From Callorhinus ursinus (Eukaryota > Chordata > Mammalia > Carnivora > Otariidae): 64,000 nucleotides of DNA. Made by a program: the position numbers and the translations under genes. The stretch is from NCBI RefSeq assembly GCF_003265705.1, contig NW_020312968.1, positions 4,525,184-4,589,183 of the forward strand, given 5' to 3'. Positions 25,216-57,589 of this stretch are shown here, one piece after another (position 1 is the first letter of the stretch; each line of letters begins with the position of its first letter). The notes beneath the pieces were generated by a model, which was given only the letters and a program-made list of their open reading frames with translations, had not been told where the DNA came from and did no database searches.

Positions 25216-25439
25216 ATAGAAGAGGGGGGTCCATTTTATGCATAACTTTATTTTTAAGCACTATGTCAGGCATTATGCTCTCTGAAGCAAAAGCAATGGT
25301 GGACCGTTATCATCAAAGAGCCCAGTGTGGTAAGGAGGCATGGATAGAAGCCCAAAGTATGGCACAAAAGTATTTGCTATATGATAACTGAAAAATAAAA
25401 ACAGCAAATGTTATAAGCAATGAAAGGGGTAAGAAATCT

Positions 25440-25620
25440 CCAGCTTAACTTGGAGGGGAGAGGAGGCTGGGGCAACTGGGGGATGGGCATTAAGGAGGGC
25501 ATGCGATGGAAGGAGCACTGGGTGTTCTAGGCAACTGATGAATCACTGACCTCTACCTCTGAAACTAATATACTATATGTTAATTAATTTAATGTAAATT
25601 AAGTTAAATTTTTTAAAAAG
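25440..25620 (+). mobile_element. L1 3' end fragment
   Basis: Same 3' end type as at 10.1 kb: CAACTGGGGGATGGGCATTA, GGAGCACTGGGTGTTCTAGG, ACCTCTGAAACTAATATACT. Confidence 0.7.
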
Positions 25621-26302
25621 TGCTCTGATCAGAGATGGCATTGGATCTGTTTCAAGAGGAAAGCAGCTGGTCATTCAGAGATATCATCATGTCAGCAGTG
25701 TGCAGGAGGAATGAACAGAAGTGCCTGAGAACAGGCACTAGAAGATAAGGAATCTGGGGAGAGCCTTAGTTGGGGTGCTGGCCGTCTAGTACAGCAAGCC
25801 TTTGCAGGCAGTGGGACCCACCCCTGCAGTTTGCCCTGGAGACCATGTGGAAGATTAGCCTGGTCCACTTCTTCATTTTATTCCCACCAATTAAGTTTTT
25901 GGGCCTCGTTTACAAATATGGGATGTTAAGTTCATCTTTGTTGCTACAACTTTGGCTCTTCCTCATTGTAATTATGCTGTTTATCTGCAGTTTATGCTGA
26001 AATCTGTAGGGACGTCCCTTCTTGGCTTATGTTATTTTCCAGCAACCTCTGCATAGATGGTGCCCCCCAAAAAGGGAACACAAATGCCCACCTTGAGAGA
26101 ATCCAGGCAGTCGTAGCAAAAATGGAAGGGAAAGCACAGTTTGGAGAGACATGGCTTTGGAGTTAGGATTAATTAATAAGACTGGGTTGCAAATTGGATG
26201 GAAGGGATGAAGGAGCTGGGAAGAAAAAACAGACTTGGAAGCAAAGTTCTCAAGGAAATGTAAGTTTGTTGATTGCTTTATTCTTGTCCAACAACTGAAT
26301 TT
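25621..26302. other. Unassigned intergenic DNA
   Basis: No gene or nameable repeat. Confidence 0.35.
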
Positions 26303-26481
26303 AAAAAAAAAAAAAAAACTTCACTTACTTATTTGAGAGAGAGAGAGAGCATGAGCAGGGAGAGGGAGAAGCAGGCTCCCCACTGAACAGGGAGCCCGAT
26401 GTGGGACTCGATCCCAGCATCCTGGGATCATGACCTGAGCCAAAGGCAGACGCTTAACCAACTGAGCCACTCAGTCGTCCC
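26303..26481 (-). mobile_element. Carnivore SINE, antisense
   Basis: GAGAGAGAGAGCATGAGCAGG through GAGCCACTCAGTCGTCCC. The end next to the insertion carries an A run where a T run is expected, which is unusual. Confidence 0.88.
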
Positions 26482-26710
26482 TAACAAACTGCATTTAAAT
26501 ATTAGTTTGCTTTAATCAATATTTGTAAATGAAACCAATTTTCTTTATTTAAGAAATACATGCAGGGCAATTAAATAATATTTGAGAATAGGCCATTCTA
26601 ACTTCAAATAAAAACTTAAAGGTATTTCAAGCAACAGCATGATGTAATCCAATTTTTGACAGATGAAATAATAGACAATCTCTCAAATCACAATTAAGAA
26701 CTCCTTACTG

Positions 26711-26905
26711 GGGGGCACCTGGGTGGCTCAGTTGGTTAAGCGTCTGCTTTGCACTCAGGTCATGATCCCGGGGTCCTGGGATTGAGTCCCACGTAAGGCT
26801 CAGGCTCCCTGCTCAGCAGGGAGTCTGCTTCTCCCTCTCCCTCTGCCTACTTGTGCACTCGCTCTCTCTCTCTGTCAAATAAATAAATGAAATCTTTCAA
26901 AAGAA
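26711..26905 (+). mobile_element. Carnivore SINE
   Basis: Full length. Target site duplication AACTCCTTACTGG. Confidence 0.95.
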
Positions 26906-26920
26906 AAAACTCCTTACTGG

Positions 26921-27580
26921 TATGGAGATGAGGAAAGAATTATCATGGATTTTACAAAATAAGAGAATGAGAAAACAATTTATGATTGAAGAATTCTTTA
27001 AAAATGAGAATCGGTGGTTTTTCTCACAGTAAAAAAATTATGGTGAAAGAGATAAAAATGACATACAGAGAATAAAGTTTGCTCTACAGCTTGTAGTAAA
27101 AAGGAAAATCTGATAGTACTAAATGTATAATATTGCTATAGTTTTAGTATTAAACGACAACTGTATGCAACAAAAATGACCCACTGATTTAAACACAAGG
27201 AGATTTTTTCCTCTTGGTATGAATATATGCGAAATCATTATTAACACTGCAGTAAAAAATATATGCAAACCATTCCAATAAGCAAGGCACATCAATGAAA
27301 ACTGAGGATACCAGCCTTGTATTTTTATTCATTTGAAGTTATTACCAAGTTTACAGGGCTCTCTGTTCAAAGGAAAACACAACGACCACAAGCCTTGACT
27401 GAAACACTGTCTACTTACCATGGTTTCATTTCTTAGGATTCATCTGTGGGTCAAAATGACGAGGCTGTTAGACAAGTACTTAGTCAAAGCATTCAACATA
27501 TTTAGTTATTATTCTTCAGTTTAAAGAGAATGCACCTTCAGCATAAAAAAATGTTAACAGGTATTTGCTAAATATCCAGC
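26921..27580. other. AT-rich unassigned DNA
   Basis: No feature seen. Confidence 0.35.
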
Positions 27581-27599
27581 AATAGTCCTTGCTGACAGA

Positions 27600-27781
27600 G
27601 GCGCCTGGGTGGCTCAGTCTGTTGAGCGTCTGTCTTCGGCTCAGGTCATGATCCCAGGGTTTGGGGGTCCAGCCCTGCATCCAGCTCCCAGCTCAGCGGG
27701 GAGCCTGCTTCTCCCTCTTCCTCTGCCACTCCCCCTGCTTGTGCTCTCTCTCCAATTCATAAATAAAATCTTAAAAAAAAA
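27600..27781 (+). mobile_element. Carnivore SINE
   Basis: Perfect target site duplication AATAGTCCTTGCTGACAGA at 27581-27599 and 27782-27800. Confidence 0.96.
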
Positions 27782-27800
27782 AATAGTCCTTGCTGACAGA

Positions 27801-28336
27801 TGAGACAGAAAGCAGAGTGAACATGGACAGCCTGTGACTACACATACTCCACAAAATGGAGTCATTTTATTATTGTAGTGACTCAGACACCATAAAAATT
27901 AGGACACAAGAATTTCAACTCCTTTTCATCTAGGACGGCTAATAGAGGCCAGCCACAAAACAGGGATAATAAATTCAATCATTTCAAATTTAATTTTGGC
28001 TAGCATTTCAACTTTTCCCATTAACCTTTTAGCGGGAGATAAGTGTAAGAAAAAAAAATCAGTTCATGCAATCAGACCCTTCCCATTTCCTCTGTTGTGT
28101 AGCTAAAATGCAGTTGAAGGGGGGAAAAAAAGGAAGGGTGGCGGGAGAGGGGTGAATATAGAGGAAAATCCACTAAAGAAAGCATGTCTACAGTGGGAAA
28201 ACAATCTCACAAAACAACACAATCTAGAAAGAAAAGACCCATGGCAATGATCTCAAATCCTATGTGTTTCATTTCCCATCACTGATGAGTTCTGCTTTTA
28301 CTTTGCTGTGTTTCTCATAGAAAGTCAACAGGGAAA
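27801..28336. other. Unassigned intergenic DNA
   Basis: No feature seen; a G/A-rich tract near 28119-28152. Confidence 0.35.
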
Positions 28337-28541
28337 GGGGCGTCTGGGTGGCTCAGTTGGTTAAGGGTCTGACTTTGGTTCAGGTCATGATCCCAGGGTC
28401 CTGGGATCGAGCCCCACTTTGGCCCCACTCAGTGGGGAGCCTGCTTGTCCCTCTCCCTCTGACCCTCCCCCCCCACTCCTCGTGCTTGTGCGTGTGCACG
28501 CTCTCTCTCAAATAAATAAAATCTTAAAAAAAAAAAAAAAA
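28337..28541 (+). mobile_element. Carnivore SINE
   Basis: Head GGGGCGTCTGGGTGGCTCAG and A tail. Duplication not clear. Confidence 0.93.
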
Positions 28542-28601
28542 GGAAGAAAGCAAGCCACTTCTGGACCTTGGGCTCCATCTATTTAAAAAGGAGACAGGCC
28601 A

Positions 28602-28815
28602 GGGGCGCCTGGGTGGCTCAGTTGGTTAAGCAACTGCCTTCGGCTCAGGTCATGATCCCAGGGTCCTGGGATTGAGCCCCGCATCAGGCTCCCTGCTTGG
28701 CGGGAAGCCTGCTTCTCCCTCTCCCACTCCCCCTGCTTGTGTTCCCTCTCTCTCTGTCTCTCTCTGTCTCTCTGTCAATTAAATAAATAAAATCTTTAAA
28801 AAAAAAAAAAAAAAA
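28602..28815 (+). mobile_element. Carnivore SINE
   Basis: Full length with (CTCTGT)n tract. Imperfect duplication GAGACAGGCCAG / GAGAGAGGCCAG. Confidence 0.95.
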
Positions 28816-28886
28816 GAGAGAGGCCAGACACTGGACTGAATAAGTCACATCTAAGGACTGTTCGAGGACAAAATTTAAGAACAATT

Positions 28887-29072
28887 TTTTTTTTTTAAAG
28901 ATTTTATCTATTTATTTGACAGAGAGAGACACAGCGAGAGAGGGAACACAAGCAGGGGGAATGGGAGAGGGAGAAGCAGACCCCCCACCGAGGTGGGGCT
29001 CGATCCCAGGACCCTGGGATCATGACCTGAGCCGAAGGCAGATGCTTAACGACCAAGCCACCCAGACGCCCC
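28887..29072 (-). mobile_element. Carnivore SINE, antisense
   Basis: T run through CACCCAGACGCCCC. Target site duplication AAGAACAATT. Confidence 0.95.
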
Positions 29073-29665
29073 AAGAACAATTCTTATATTAGCAGTCTCA
29101 GTGTTCTTGCTGAAATGTCCTAGTGGGGAATAAATGCTCAATAGTTACAGGTAGTAGCAGAGCTAGTAGCAGCAGGAGTAATTAATGAATTCACATAACA
29201 GTTCAGAAAAAAATACATTGCTAACTAAGGAAAAATGGAGCAAGAGAGAGATAAAGCACAATTTCCAATTTTAAGAGAAGAATGGCATTCACAAGTTTCA
29301 TACAGTTATCTGTAAGTGATGACCCAAAGGTTAAAAACATAATGAAAAGCGTCTCATAGAAGGGCAATACCCACGGCTCTGACAGAGGCAGATGTGAAGA
29401 TACAGTGAAAACCTCCCACTGTACCACATCCCACTCACAAACTCTGCGGGGGCAAACTGGAGGAACCCCAAGTATTCTTTCCTAGGGAGGTCTGCTCTCA
29501 ACCCCAAGTCTGAGATTAAGGGCGGGGTTCTTCATGCATCCTGCTGCAGACAGGGGGTATCACGTGCTCAAAAGCTGACACGGCAACCACAGTGGCTCAT
29601 GCTGTAAACTGAGGTCCTCAGAAAAGGTCCCCCTGATCGAGGTCCTCTTAAAACTGGATGCAGCA
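29073..29665. other. Unassigned intergenic DNA
   Basis: No feature seen. Confidence 0.35.
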
Positions 29666-29823
29666 GGGCACCTGAGTGTTTGCCTTCTGTTCAGGTCATG
29701 ATCCTGGCATCCTGGGATCGAGTCCATATCGGGGTCCCTGCTCCTCAGGGAGGCTGCTTCTCCCTCTGCCTCTCTCTGTCTCTCATGAATAAACTTTAAA
29801 AAAAAAAGAAGTCTTAAAAAAAA
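29666..29823 (+). mobile_element. Carnivore SINE, shortened head
   Basis: GGGCACCTGAGTGTTTGCC lacks part of the A-box stretch. Target site duplication TGGATGCAGCA. Confidence 0.88.
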
Positions 29824-30608
29824 TGGATGCAGCAATGACACTTTGAATTCACACAAGCCAACATCAACTGATCCTCATGACTGGTGCATCAAGGGGACAA
29901 AGTGCCCTGACCAGTCACAGGGCTCAGAAATGGCAGGGTAACGCCTGCAGGATGGGTTTTCCCTGAGCCATGATGTCATGGTGATGCAAGCCCTCTACCT
30001 AAGAGCTCTTCAGAGCTGTGGATTTCTCTGAAGCTATTTCTCGTCAATGAATGACCTTCACACCAACCTGTGTCCAAACAGGCCTCACGTCCACATCTTA
30101 CACTTAGTCTTCACTTATAAGAAGGCATTTTCATGGGGCCCCAAGAGTTCCCCTTCTGGAATGGGAAATGAAATATCCAATTTAGTTCTTCCTCTATAGC
30201 CTTCTTGGTCAAAGTGAGGGAGAACTGTATGACACTTCCAATGTCTTAGATTCCTGTCAGTGTCATTAACACTGTCATTAAAGTCATTAACAGTGTCATT
30301 AAAGCTTAGACCTTGTTGGGGAAATGTATGAAGTTACAAAGCTGATCCATTTGAAAAGATGGATTGTTTCTATTTTGAAGGCATGTCAGGGCAATTTGAA
30401 ATCTTTCCAATTTGCAATCATCACATACCAAGTATTAGACCCGTGGTCTTTAGGGCCCATCAGACCTTTCCAGAGCAACAACATAAAACTGAAACGGTGG
30501 CCAACATTCTCCCCACTTGACCTGTGAATTATTTTAATAATAGTAATAACAACAACGTCTTTTTCAGTTATATACCTCTTCCCTGTAACTCTTGATAAGT
30601 AAATTTAT
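29824..30608. other. Unassigned intergenic DNA with short tandem duplication
   Basis: No gene seen; holds the 21-bp duplication at 30262-30303. Confidence 0.35.
30262..30303. repeat. 21-bp tandem duplication
   Basis: Two adjacent 21-bp units at 30262-30282 and 30283-30303 differ at one base. Each unit contains two GTCATTAA half units. Confidence 0.9.
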
Positions 30609-30794
30609 TTTTTTAATTTTTTAAAAAGGTTTTATTTATTTGACAGAGAGGGAACACAAGCAGGGGGAGTGGGAGAGGGAGAAGCACCCTCCCCGCTGAG
30701 CATGGAGCCCGATGTGGGACTCGATCCCAGGACCCAGGGATCATGACCCGAGCCCAAAGCAGACCCTTAACCTACTGAGCCACCCAGGCGCCCC
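30609..30794 (-). mobile_element. Carnivore SINE, antisense
   Basis: T-rich start through CACCCAGGCGCCCC. Imperfect target site duplication ATAAGT(A/G)AATTTA. Confidence 0.95.
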
Positions 30795-31019
30795 AATAAG
30801 TGAATTTATATTGAAAAATGCTCTACCACATGTAAACATACCTAAATGACTGGAAGGAAATATCATTGTCCTCTATTCATTTTTAATGCATTTTAGGAAA
30901 TCTCACAATGATGGCTATGTCTTTGAAAAAACATGTTTGACCCATCCTTCATACACACACATTTATTTAATGAAAACGTCCTCCTTCAGGCTTATGGGTA
31001 CAGGCAACGCTTAAGAGGC

Positions 31020-31235
31020 AATCACTTTGCCAGGCACTATCTTAAGTCATTTACGGAGATCACTTAATTTAATCCTCTTAACTTCAACCAACAGATACTA
31101 TTACTCACCCATGTTCCAGCTTATGAATCTGAATGTTTTAGGTTATCTGTCCAAGGTCACTCAGCAATAAGCAGCAAAGCCAGACCAATGCAGAGAGTTC
31201 CTCCCCAAAGCCTGCACTCTTAGCCACTTCTTGAG
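31020..31235 (-). mobile_element. MIR SINE, antisense
   Basis: TGCCAGGCACTATCTTAAGT, TTAATTTAATCCTCTTAAC and CCAAGGTCACTCAGCAATAA. Confidence 0.75.
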
Positions 31236-32044
31236 GCATTAGGCTTTTATATCAGGACCATGTGTAACTAAGAGAGGATCACCATTTCTCCTTTGCTGTT
31301 CGCCGTCTTCCCTCTCTGGCTCTTCTCCCACTTTCCTTCCTGCTCCTTCTCAGGCTTTTGAACTTGTACTTCTGGATTTCTTCCGTTTTTCCTTTTCAGC
31401 CACAGCCAGAAACCTGACCTCACCCCAGCCCCTAGCTGGCAACAGTAGAGTGTAGGTGGAAGGCTGAGCCTGATGGGAGCCCCAAGCAGATGGCCACGGG
31501 CAGGAGACAACAGTAGAACTCCCTGGGAAGTGGGAGGTAACCGACACATCCACGCGAGCTCCCAGACTTCGGTAAGACAATATTCTCTGACCCTTGCCAG
31601 GCACACGGTTCTTTTTATGATTACATGGAACTATGTCAGGAGCTCTTGGACCATCTGAGGGAAATGCTGAAGTTAGCAGTACAAACTCTGAGCAAGGTGA
31701 TTGGCTGCTAGTTGAGGCTTTCCTTCTTTTGCACTTATTTATAGTTATTGCATAGATAGGAAAATTTGGAAACTTGTTCATTAAATCGTATTTCTTCAGG
31801 GTTACCGGGAACCAAAAAGTTTTACCAAAATTTTTCGGGGGGGGCAGGGATGTGGAGGGAGAAATCCTTTATTTAAAAAAGGAAAGAAAAAAGCTCTTAG
31901 GGTTGGTTTACATAATACATTTAAGTAAATTAGCAGATATGCTGACTTTATTAGATGCTACACCCAGGGCTTGAGTTGGAAAGGAGCTGGTTTGTTTCTG
32001 CATATTTTTCTGGCCAAACATGAATGGCATCGTCTGCCAGATGC
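31236..32044. other. Unassigned intergenic DNA
   Basis: Two overlapping minus-strand frames of 112 and 143 codons occur here (31268-31781), low-complexity Ser/Lys-rich, with no family recognised. I do not call a gene. Confidence 0.4.
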
Positions 32045-32265
32045 GGTAGGCTGCAGGTGCATTAGCTCAGGAGTTGGCCAGACCTGCACTTCCATCTTCA
32101 AGCAGTGTCACCTTGAGCTAGTTACTTCTTCAAACCTCAGCCTTTCTGTAAAAAGATAGGGGCATTAATGTTCACCGCCCAGGGTTGCTGTAAAGATCAA
32201 ATGACATCACGTCTATGAAACTGCCTGGCATAGGAACTGGCAGGGTAGGCATTTAATAAATGGTA
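32045..32265 (+). mobile_element. MIR SINE
   Basis: CACCTTGAGCTAGTTACTTC, AACCTCAGCCTTTCTGTAAA, GGGTTGCTGTAAAGATCAAA and ATTTAATAAATGGTAG. Confidence 0.8.
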
Positions 32266-33735
32266 GTTTTATTTAATTTTATGTCATTTTAAGGGACGGG
32301 CAGATGTAAAGGCTTGTTATTAAGAAATAAGGGGAAAGCAACCATAAATTTGTGGTCTGCAATTTTTCTTGCACTTGAGAAAACTTCACCAAAGCTGTAT
32401 TTGTTAAATAGTTAAAATAGGGAGAATAGAATCTTTTGCAATACTTCTCCCCCACCCCGTACCCCCTCGCAAAACCTCAACTTTCAGTAGAGACTTCAAA
32501 GTTTGGCTATACAATGTATGGCTGTCTGTGTATTCCTGCTAGACATATTTACAACATAAAATTCGGGAGAACAAGCACAAAATCAAACCAACAGGGAAAT
32601 GCTGATTTGTTAGGCTCCATACAACTGATCAGAGAAGAAATCATCCTTTACAGAGATGAGAAGCACAGGGCTCACACTAAGAAGAAATACCAGTAAATCA
32701 GAAATTCTACACAATAAAGAACCCTTATGAAGGAAGCTTATATGGAAAAATTGGATTTTCCTCTACCTAAAATGATCTGAGATTTCGTTTTGAGGATTAT
32801 TTCCATTTTGGCTTTTTAAGATTAAGAAAAAAGAGGGTCACTACCGCTTTGTTCAACACTTCCCTTTGGGTGACAACATGGCCACGCTATTGAAAAAAAT
32901 AAAACAATTGGGGGGGGCTCACCAGAGAAATACAGAAATTGACAAATGGAATGCACAGCAGCTCAAATAATTTGCCACAGACCAGTCCCAGAAAGGAAAC
33001 TAAAATGGGAAACTGATAAAAGCTGGTCTTTGCATGAGGCTACTGGGCCTAAAGCTGGTCTATCTCACCACCCCATGGGCTCAGAGCCATTTTCTATCTA
33101 ACGCACACAATGGACCGGGAAGGAGTTCAGGCCACAGGGACTGTCAGAAAGCTCAGGTTACAGCAAAACCTCCGAAGCCATTTCCAGAACATAATCAAAG
33201 CTCTCCTCTGCACAGAATCAAGAGGGGTGACACGTTCTTAGAACTGATTTTTGTTGCTGAGTTCAGCATTCAACATCTCTGAAAAAGATCATATCGGCAA
33301 GGCTGAATAAACAAGCACCAAAAGTCAATTTTCCCATGGAGTTTCAACCACAGCAAAATGCTGTGGTCCTTTTTTTTGTTTCACCAAATTTTGTTTCACC
33401 AGCAACTCATGCATATACCTAAGTCCACCCTCCACTCCCAAAAATTCTGGTTGGCCAACTTTCTAGAATCTTCACAAGCTCAATAATGTTAAAAGCAATG
33501 TCGGGGAAGCCACTCACTCTTCTTTTCCTCAAGGACATAAATAAAATGCCCACATCGAGCACAAGGCATTTTCATAAAAATTATCTGTATTCATGCAAAC
33601 TGTATTATCTCTGCCCATGTGAAAAAGTTAAAAGTGTTTTGTTGGCACCTATTCTAATCACCCCAGGCCCAAAGTACGCAAGAACAAAAGGCAGAGATTT
33701 CCAAAAGCTTTTTGTTAAGGCACAAACCCCATATT
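32266..33735. other. Unassigned intergenic DNA
   Basis: About 1.5 kb with no gene or repeat I can name. It might include more distal OSTF1 3' UTR if a further poly(A) site is used. Confidence 0.35.
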
Positions 33736-33737
33736 TT

Positions 33738-33863
33738 ATTTTATTTTATCATTTCATTTTAAAGATTTTATTTTTAAGCAATCTTGACACCCAATGTGGG
33801 GCTCAAACTTACAACCCCAAGTACAAGAGTCACACTTTTCCAACTGAGCCAGCCAGGAGCCCC
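33738..33863 (-). mobile_element. Older tRNA-derived carnivore SINE, antisense
   Basis: TTTAAAGATTTTATTTTTAAGC, ACCCAATGTGGGGCTCAAAC and GAGCCAGCCAGGAGCCCC. Target site duplication CACAAACCCCAT. Confidence 0.9.
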
Positions 33864-33893
33864 ACACAAACCCCATTTTAAAAAATGAATCCT

Positions 33894-34083
33894 CCGGGTG
33901 CCTGTGTGGCTCAGTCAGTTGGGCATCCAACTCTTGATTTCAACTCAGGTTATGATCTCAGGGTCATGAGATCGAGCCCTGTGTGGGGCTCTGCGCTGAG
34001 CGTGGAGCCTGCTTAAGATTCTCTCTCTACCTGTGCTCCTCCCTGCCCACAGCTCATGCTCTCCCCCTCTAAAAAAAAAAATT
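33894..34083 (+). mobile_element. Older carnivore SINE (CTCTTGATTTC type)
   Basis: GGGTGCCTGTGTGGCTCAG, CAACTCTTGATTTCAACTCA, A tail. Its 5' target duplicate AATGAATCCT reappears only after the next SINE, so the next one landed in its tail. Confidence 0.92.
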
Positions 34084-34084
34084 A

Positions 34085-34296
34085 GGGGCGCCTGGGTGGC
34101 TCAGTCGTTAAGCATCTGCCTTTGGCTCAGGTCATGATCCCGGGGTCCTGGGATTGAGCCCCACATCGGGCTCCCTGCTCCGCAGGAAGCCTGCTTCTCC
34201 CTCTCCCACGCCCCCTGCTTGTGTTCCCACTCTTGCTGTGTCTCTCTGTCAAATAAATAAATAAAATCTTTAAAATAAAATAAATTAAATAATAAA
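34085..34296 (+). mobile_element. Carnivore SINE nested in tail of another
   Basis: Full length, ends in (AAATAAAT)n. Lies directly behind the SINE at 33894. Confidence 0.94.
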
Positions 34297-34413
34297 GAAT
34301 GAATCCTTAAAGGTTCTGTGGTTCGAACAGATACAGTTTCAACAAGGATTTCATATCTTCAAGGTTATGCTTATGAAGAAATACAAATGCTTAACTCAAG
34401 TTTCATAAATGTA

Positions 34414-34419
34414 TTTATT
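34414..34419 (-). promoter_or_regulatory. Candidate distal poly(A) signal of OSTF1
   Basis: AATAAA on the minus strand about 1.35 kb after the stop, just before the SINE cluster at 33.9-34.3 kb. Hexamer match only. Confidence 0.35.
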
Positions 34420-35313
34420 TTGAGGATATAGATTTCAGATTTTGTGCTCATCCTCTGCTGTCGCTACTTATACAGACTTCTTTCTATCAAAATTCGGTTG
34501 GGGTAGCAGAAAGCCCTCGAACAGGCTTCTCAGGATCCCCTTCCTCAAGGCACCCACAGAGGAAAAAAAAGCAGTCACAGACAGAAAACTCTTACAGTGG
34601 CAGTTATTCATTTCCTGAGCTAACCCACTTCCTTCTTCAAACATTTCCTTCTCTGCACCAGTGTGTTTTTTGAAATTAGCATCGAAGTCTCCTTACAAAA
34701 TATGGTTCTGAGCCGAGGGCCTGGAATCTGGGCAAATGCCAACAGCGATGACAAAATTAGAATTGGAATCTCGAATCATGGGTCACTTCAGTATTACAGA
34801 AGGCTCCCTGCAATATTAACTGATGTTTTAGCAAAAGAATTTGAATTGTTACAAGCTACAGCTATGCTCTGGGAAAACAAATGCTATCAAAGTGAAAAGC
34901 TGAACACAAAAAAAATTTCATGGCTCCTGGCTACTCCACTATAGAAAACGATGACATCTTCCATGATAAGGAAATCGGTTTTTTAAATCTTTCAGACCAC
35001 AAGCAGACTGGAATGGGTTGCTGGACTTCTTCACACTATGTATAACCTTAGAGATAAAACTGAAAGTCTAATAATTACTGAAGTTATATATTTCATTATA
35101 AATGCATCTTCTCAATGATTATTGTCTTAACTTTAATCAAAGCAAATATATAAAGTTGGATAGAAATGTGGCTATTATGATTCCTTTGTGCTAATAAGTA
35201 TGAAATACAACTTAAAAAATAAAATCAGCCTTTACCTAAATATAAAGAGCCTTATTTACCAGCAAATAGTGATACCAAAGAAACAGACAAAAGGAACACA
35301 GTCTCTTAAAATG

Positions 35314-35319
35314 TTTATT
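35314..35319 (-). promoter_or_regulatory. Candidate proximal poly(A) signal of OSTF1
   Basis: AATAAA on the minus strand about 450 nt after the stop codon. It is only a hexamer match. Confidence 0.35.
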
Positions 35320-35764
35320 TTTGTCAGAATAGCTGACGACTTTCTGTTAAGTCTTTTGGTTCATTATTATAACAAGTATTTCCCCCTTGAAAAATCCATT
35401 CAAAATATTTCAATCCTTGAGGTAAAGAACGAAACAAAACAAACAAAAAAAAAATTCTGATTTTTTTTAAGGAAAAAAACTTTTTTAATTCCTTTAACTT
35501 GATAAATAGAAATAATCTCTTCTTGTTCTACTCTAGTGAACAAAAATGTACTTTATACAGCAAAGTATCCAGTCACTTATCGGCAAACTGAAGGTGAAAA
35601 CCTACCCATTTACACATTCTACTCACACACAGTGCAATACTCCCATGTTCATAAAGACTTAAAAAAAAGACAAAAAACAGTTACCAACACTCTTCTGGCA
35701 AAGACAAAGGTTTTGGAATGGCAAAAACAACAGACGTTTTAGATCTCGAAGCTCCAGAAGGGAA

Positions 35765-56074
<20,310 letters not shown>

Positions 56075-57376
56075 CTGAAAGAAAAAATATATACAGTTTG
56101 ACTTCATGTGATTTTTCATGAATTAGAATATAATGATGACGCTAATAATTATATGAATTTCAAATCCTAAAGTACCTTACAGACAGTGTGGTTTTTAGAT
56201 ACTTACATCTGCACACAGACCACATAATGAAACATTACTGACAAACTAACATATGTTTAGAAAGCTGAATTTTTCCCATGATGAACTTCAAAGAGTTGCA
56301 TACATAACATATAAGAACATCTTATATTCTTCCACAATGAAAGCAAGGCATTTCTCTATCAAAATAGAACATTAATAAAACTACTTTCTTGTAAAAATTC
56401 TAAAAGGTGATATACATTTTTTTGTAAAAGGATAAATGTCTAGAATTTAAAACCACGAAAAACAGCCAGGAGCTTGGCTCTTGTCTAAAGGATGAGGCTT
56501 CAGTCCTTAAATACTTTCATGTCAACATCTACTACCTGCTTATTTTGAGAAAACAACTATCCTACCTTTTCATGTTCACAGAGAATGAACACTTCATATA
56601 TAAGAATAGTTAATACATAACTCAACCATTAATAAGGCTAAAGAGCAGGAAAATGGGTAGCAGTAACTCAGAACGTCCAGACCATAAGCAGCTCTCAGGG
56701 GTTAGCTGATGATACAGATAATATGCGCTCCAGGTTGTACCAGCCAAATGTCCTGCAAACTCTCTGAAGATAGCCGGGTGCTTTAATTAAGCATCTTTTT
56801 TCTATCACTACATTAATGCTTACCAGCATGATTTTGTAGGTATATAGGACCATGCCTATTAGGAGCAAGTTTCAGATCCTGGGAAATATTCACATTGTCA
56901 TGTTCAGTGAAGAATGTGAAGCACAGAATTTCACACAGGATAAGATCACAATTATGCATGAAATATACAGAAACATTTTTCCAAATTTTCTATCATGAGC
57001 ATGTATTACTTTCATAATTTTGGCTGGAAAAATGTTTTTTAAACAGGCTTTGATATTTCTGATTTTAGTTGCTGTTCTGTACAAACAAAACTCAAGCTAG
57101 TGAAACAAATTATCTCATCCATTCATTTCTCCATTTATCTCCTCTCTCAGTTACAGACCAGGGAGGTAAATGTGATTGTGCACTACTAACTTATTTAGTT
57201 TCAAAGCTGATCTGTATTATTATTATAACTATTTCCTCCTGAATATAAACGAAGACTGTATCAGCTATACCATGCTTTAAGCAACCACATACCTAAATAG
57301 TTAGGTGCATTATGCATTCAAATATAAAAACTACCAAATGATAATTAATGATACTTAAAAATGACTGAGTTCCTTT
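56075..57376. other. OSTF1 intron 2, unassigned
   Basis: No exon or nameable repeat. Confidence 0.4.
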
Positions 57377-57574
57377 ATTTTTTAAAAGATTTTATTTATT
57401 TATTTATTTGAGAGAGAGAGAGAGAGAGAATGAGCGGGGAGAGGCACAGAGACAGAGGGAGAAGCAGACTCCCCACTGAGCAGGGAGCCCAATGTGGGAC
57501 TCATCCCAGGACCCTGGGATCGTGACCTGAGCCGAAGGCAGACACTTAAACCGACTGAACCACCCAGGCACCCT
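57377..57574 (-). mobile_element. Carnivore SINE, antisense
   Basis: T run through CCACCCAGGCACCC. Target site duplication TGACTGAGTTCCTTT. Confidence 0.96.
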
Positions 57575-57589
57575 GACTGAGTTCCTTTA

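Larger units (their letters stand above)
34414..35764 (-). other. OSTF1: Probable OSTF1 3' UTR
   Basis: Single-copy-looking, AT-rich sequence follows the OSTF1 stop codon with no SINE until 34295. Minus-strand AATAAA hexamers occur at 35319-35314 and 34419-34414 and could serve as alternative polyadenylation signals. The true end cannot be fixed without transcript data, so the span is inference. Confidence 0.4.

Noticed and set aside
31268..31781. Two overlapping minus-strand frames, 112 and 143 codons
   Set aside because: Low-complexity Ser/Lys/Pro-rich text, no domain recognised, no splice or poly(A) context. Overlap of two frames argues against coding.
33486..33881. 131-codon plus-strand frame
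   Set aside because: Its C-terminal third is an antisense SINE and the rest has no recognisable family.
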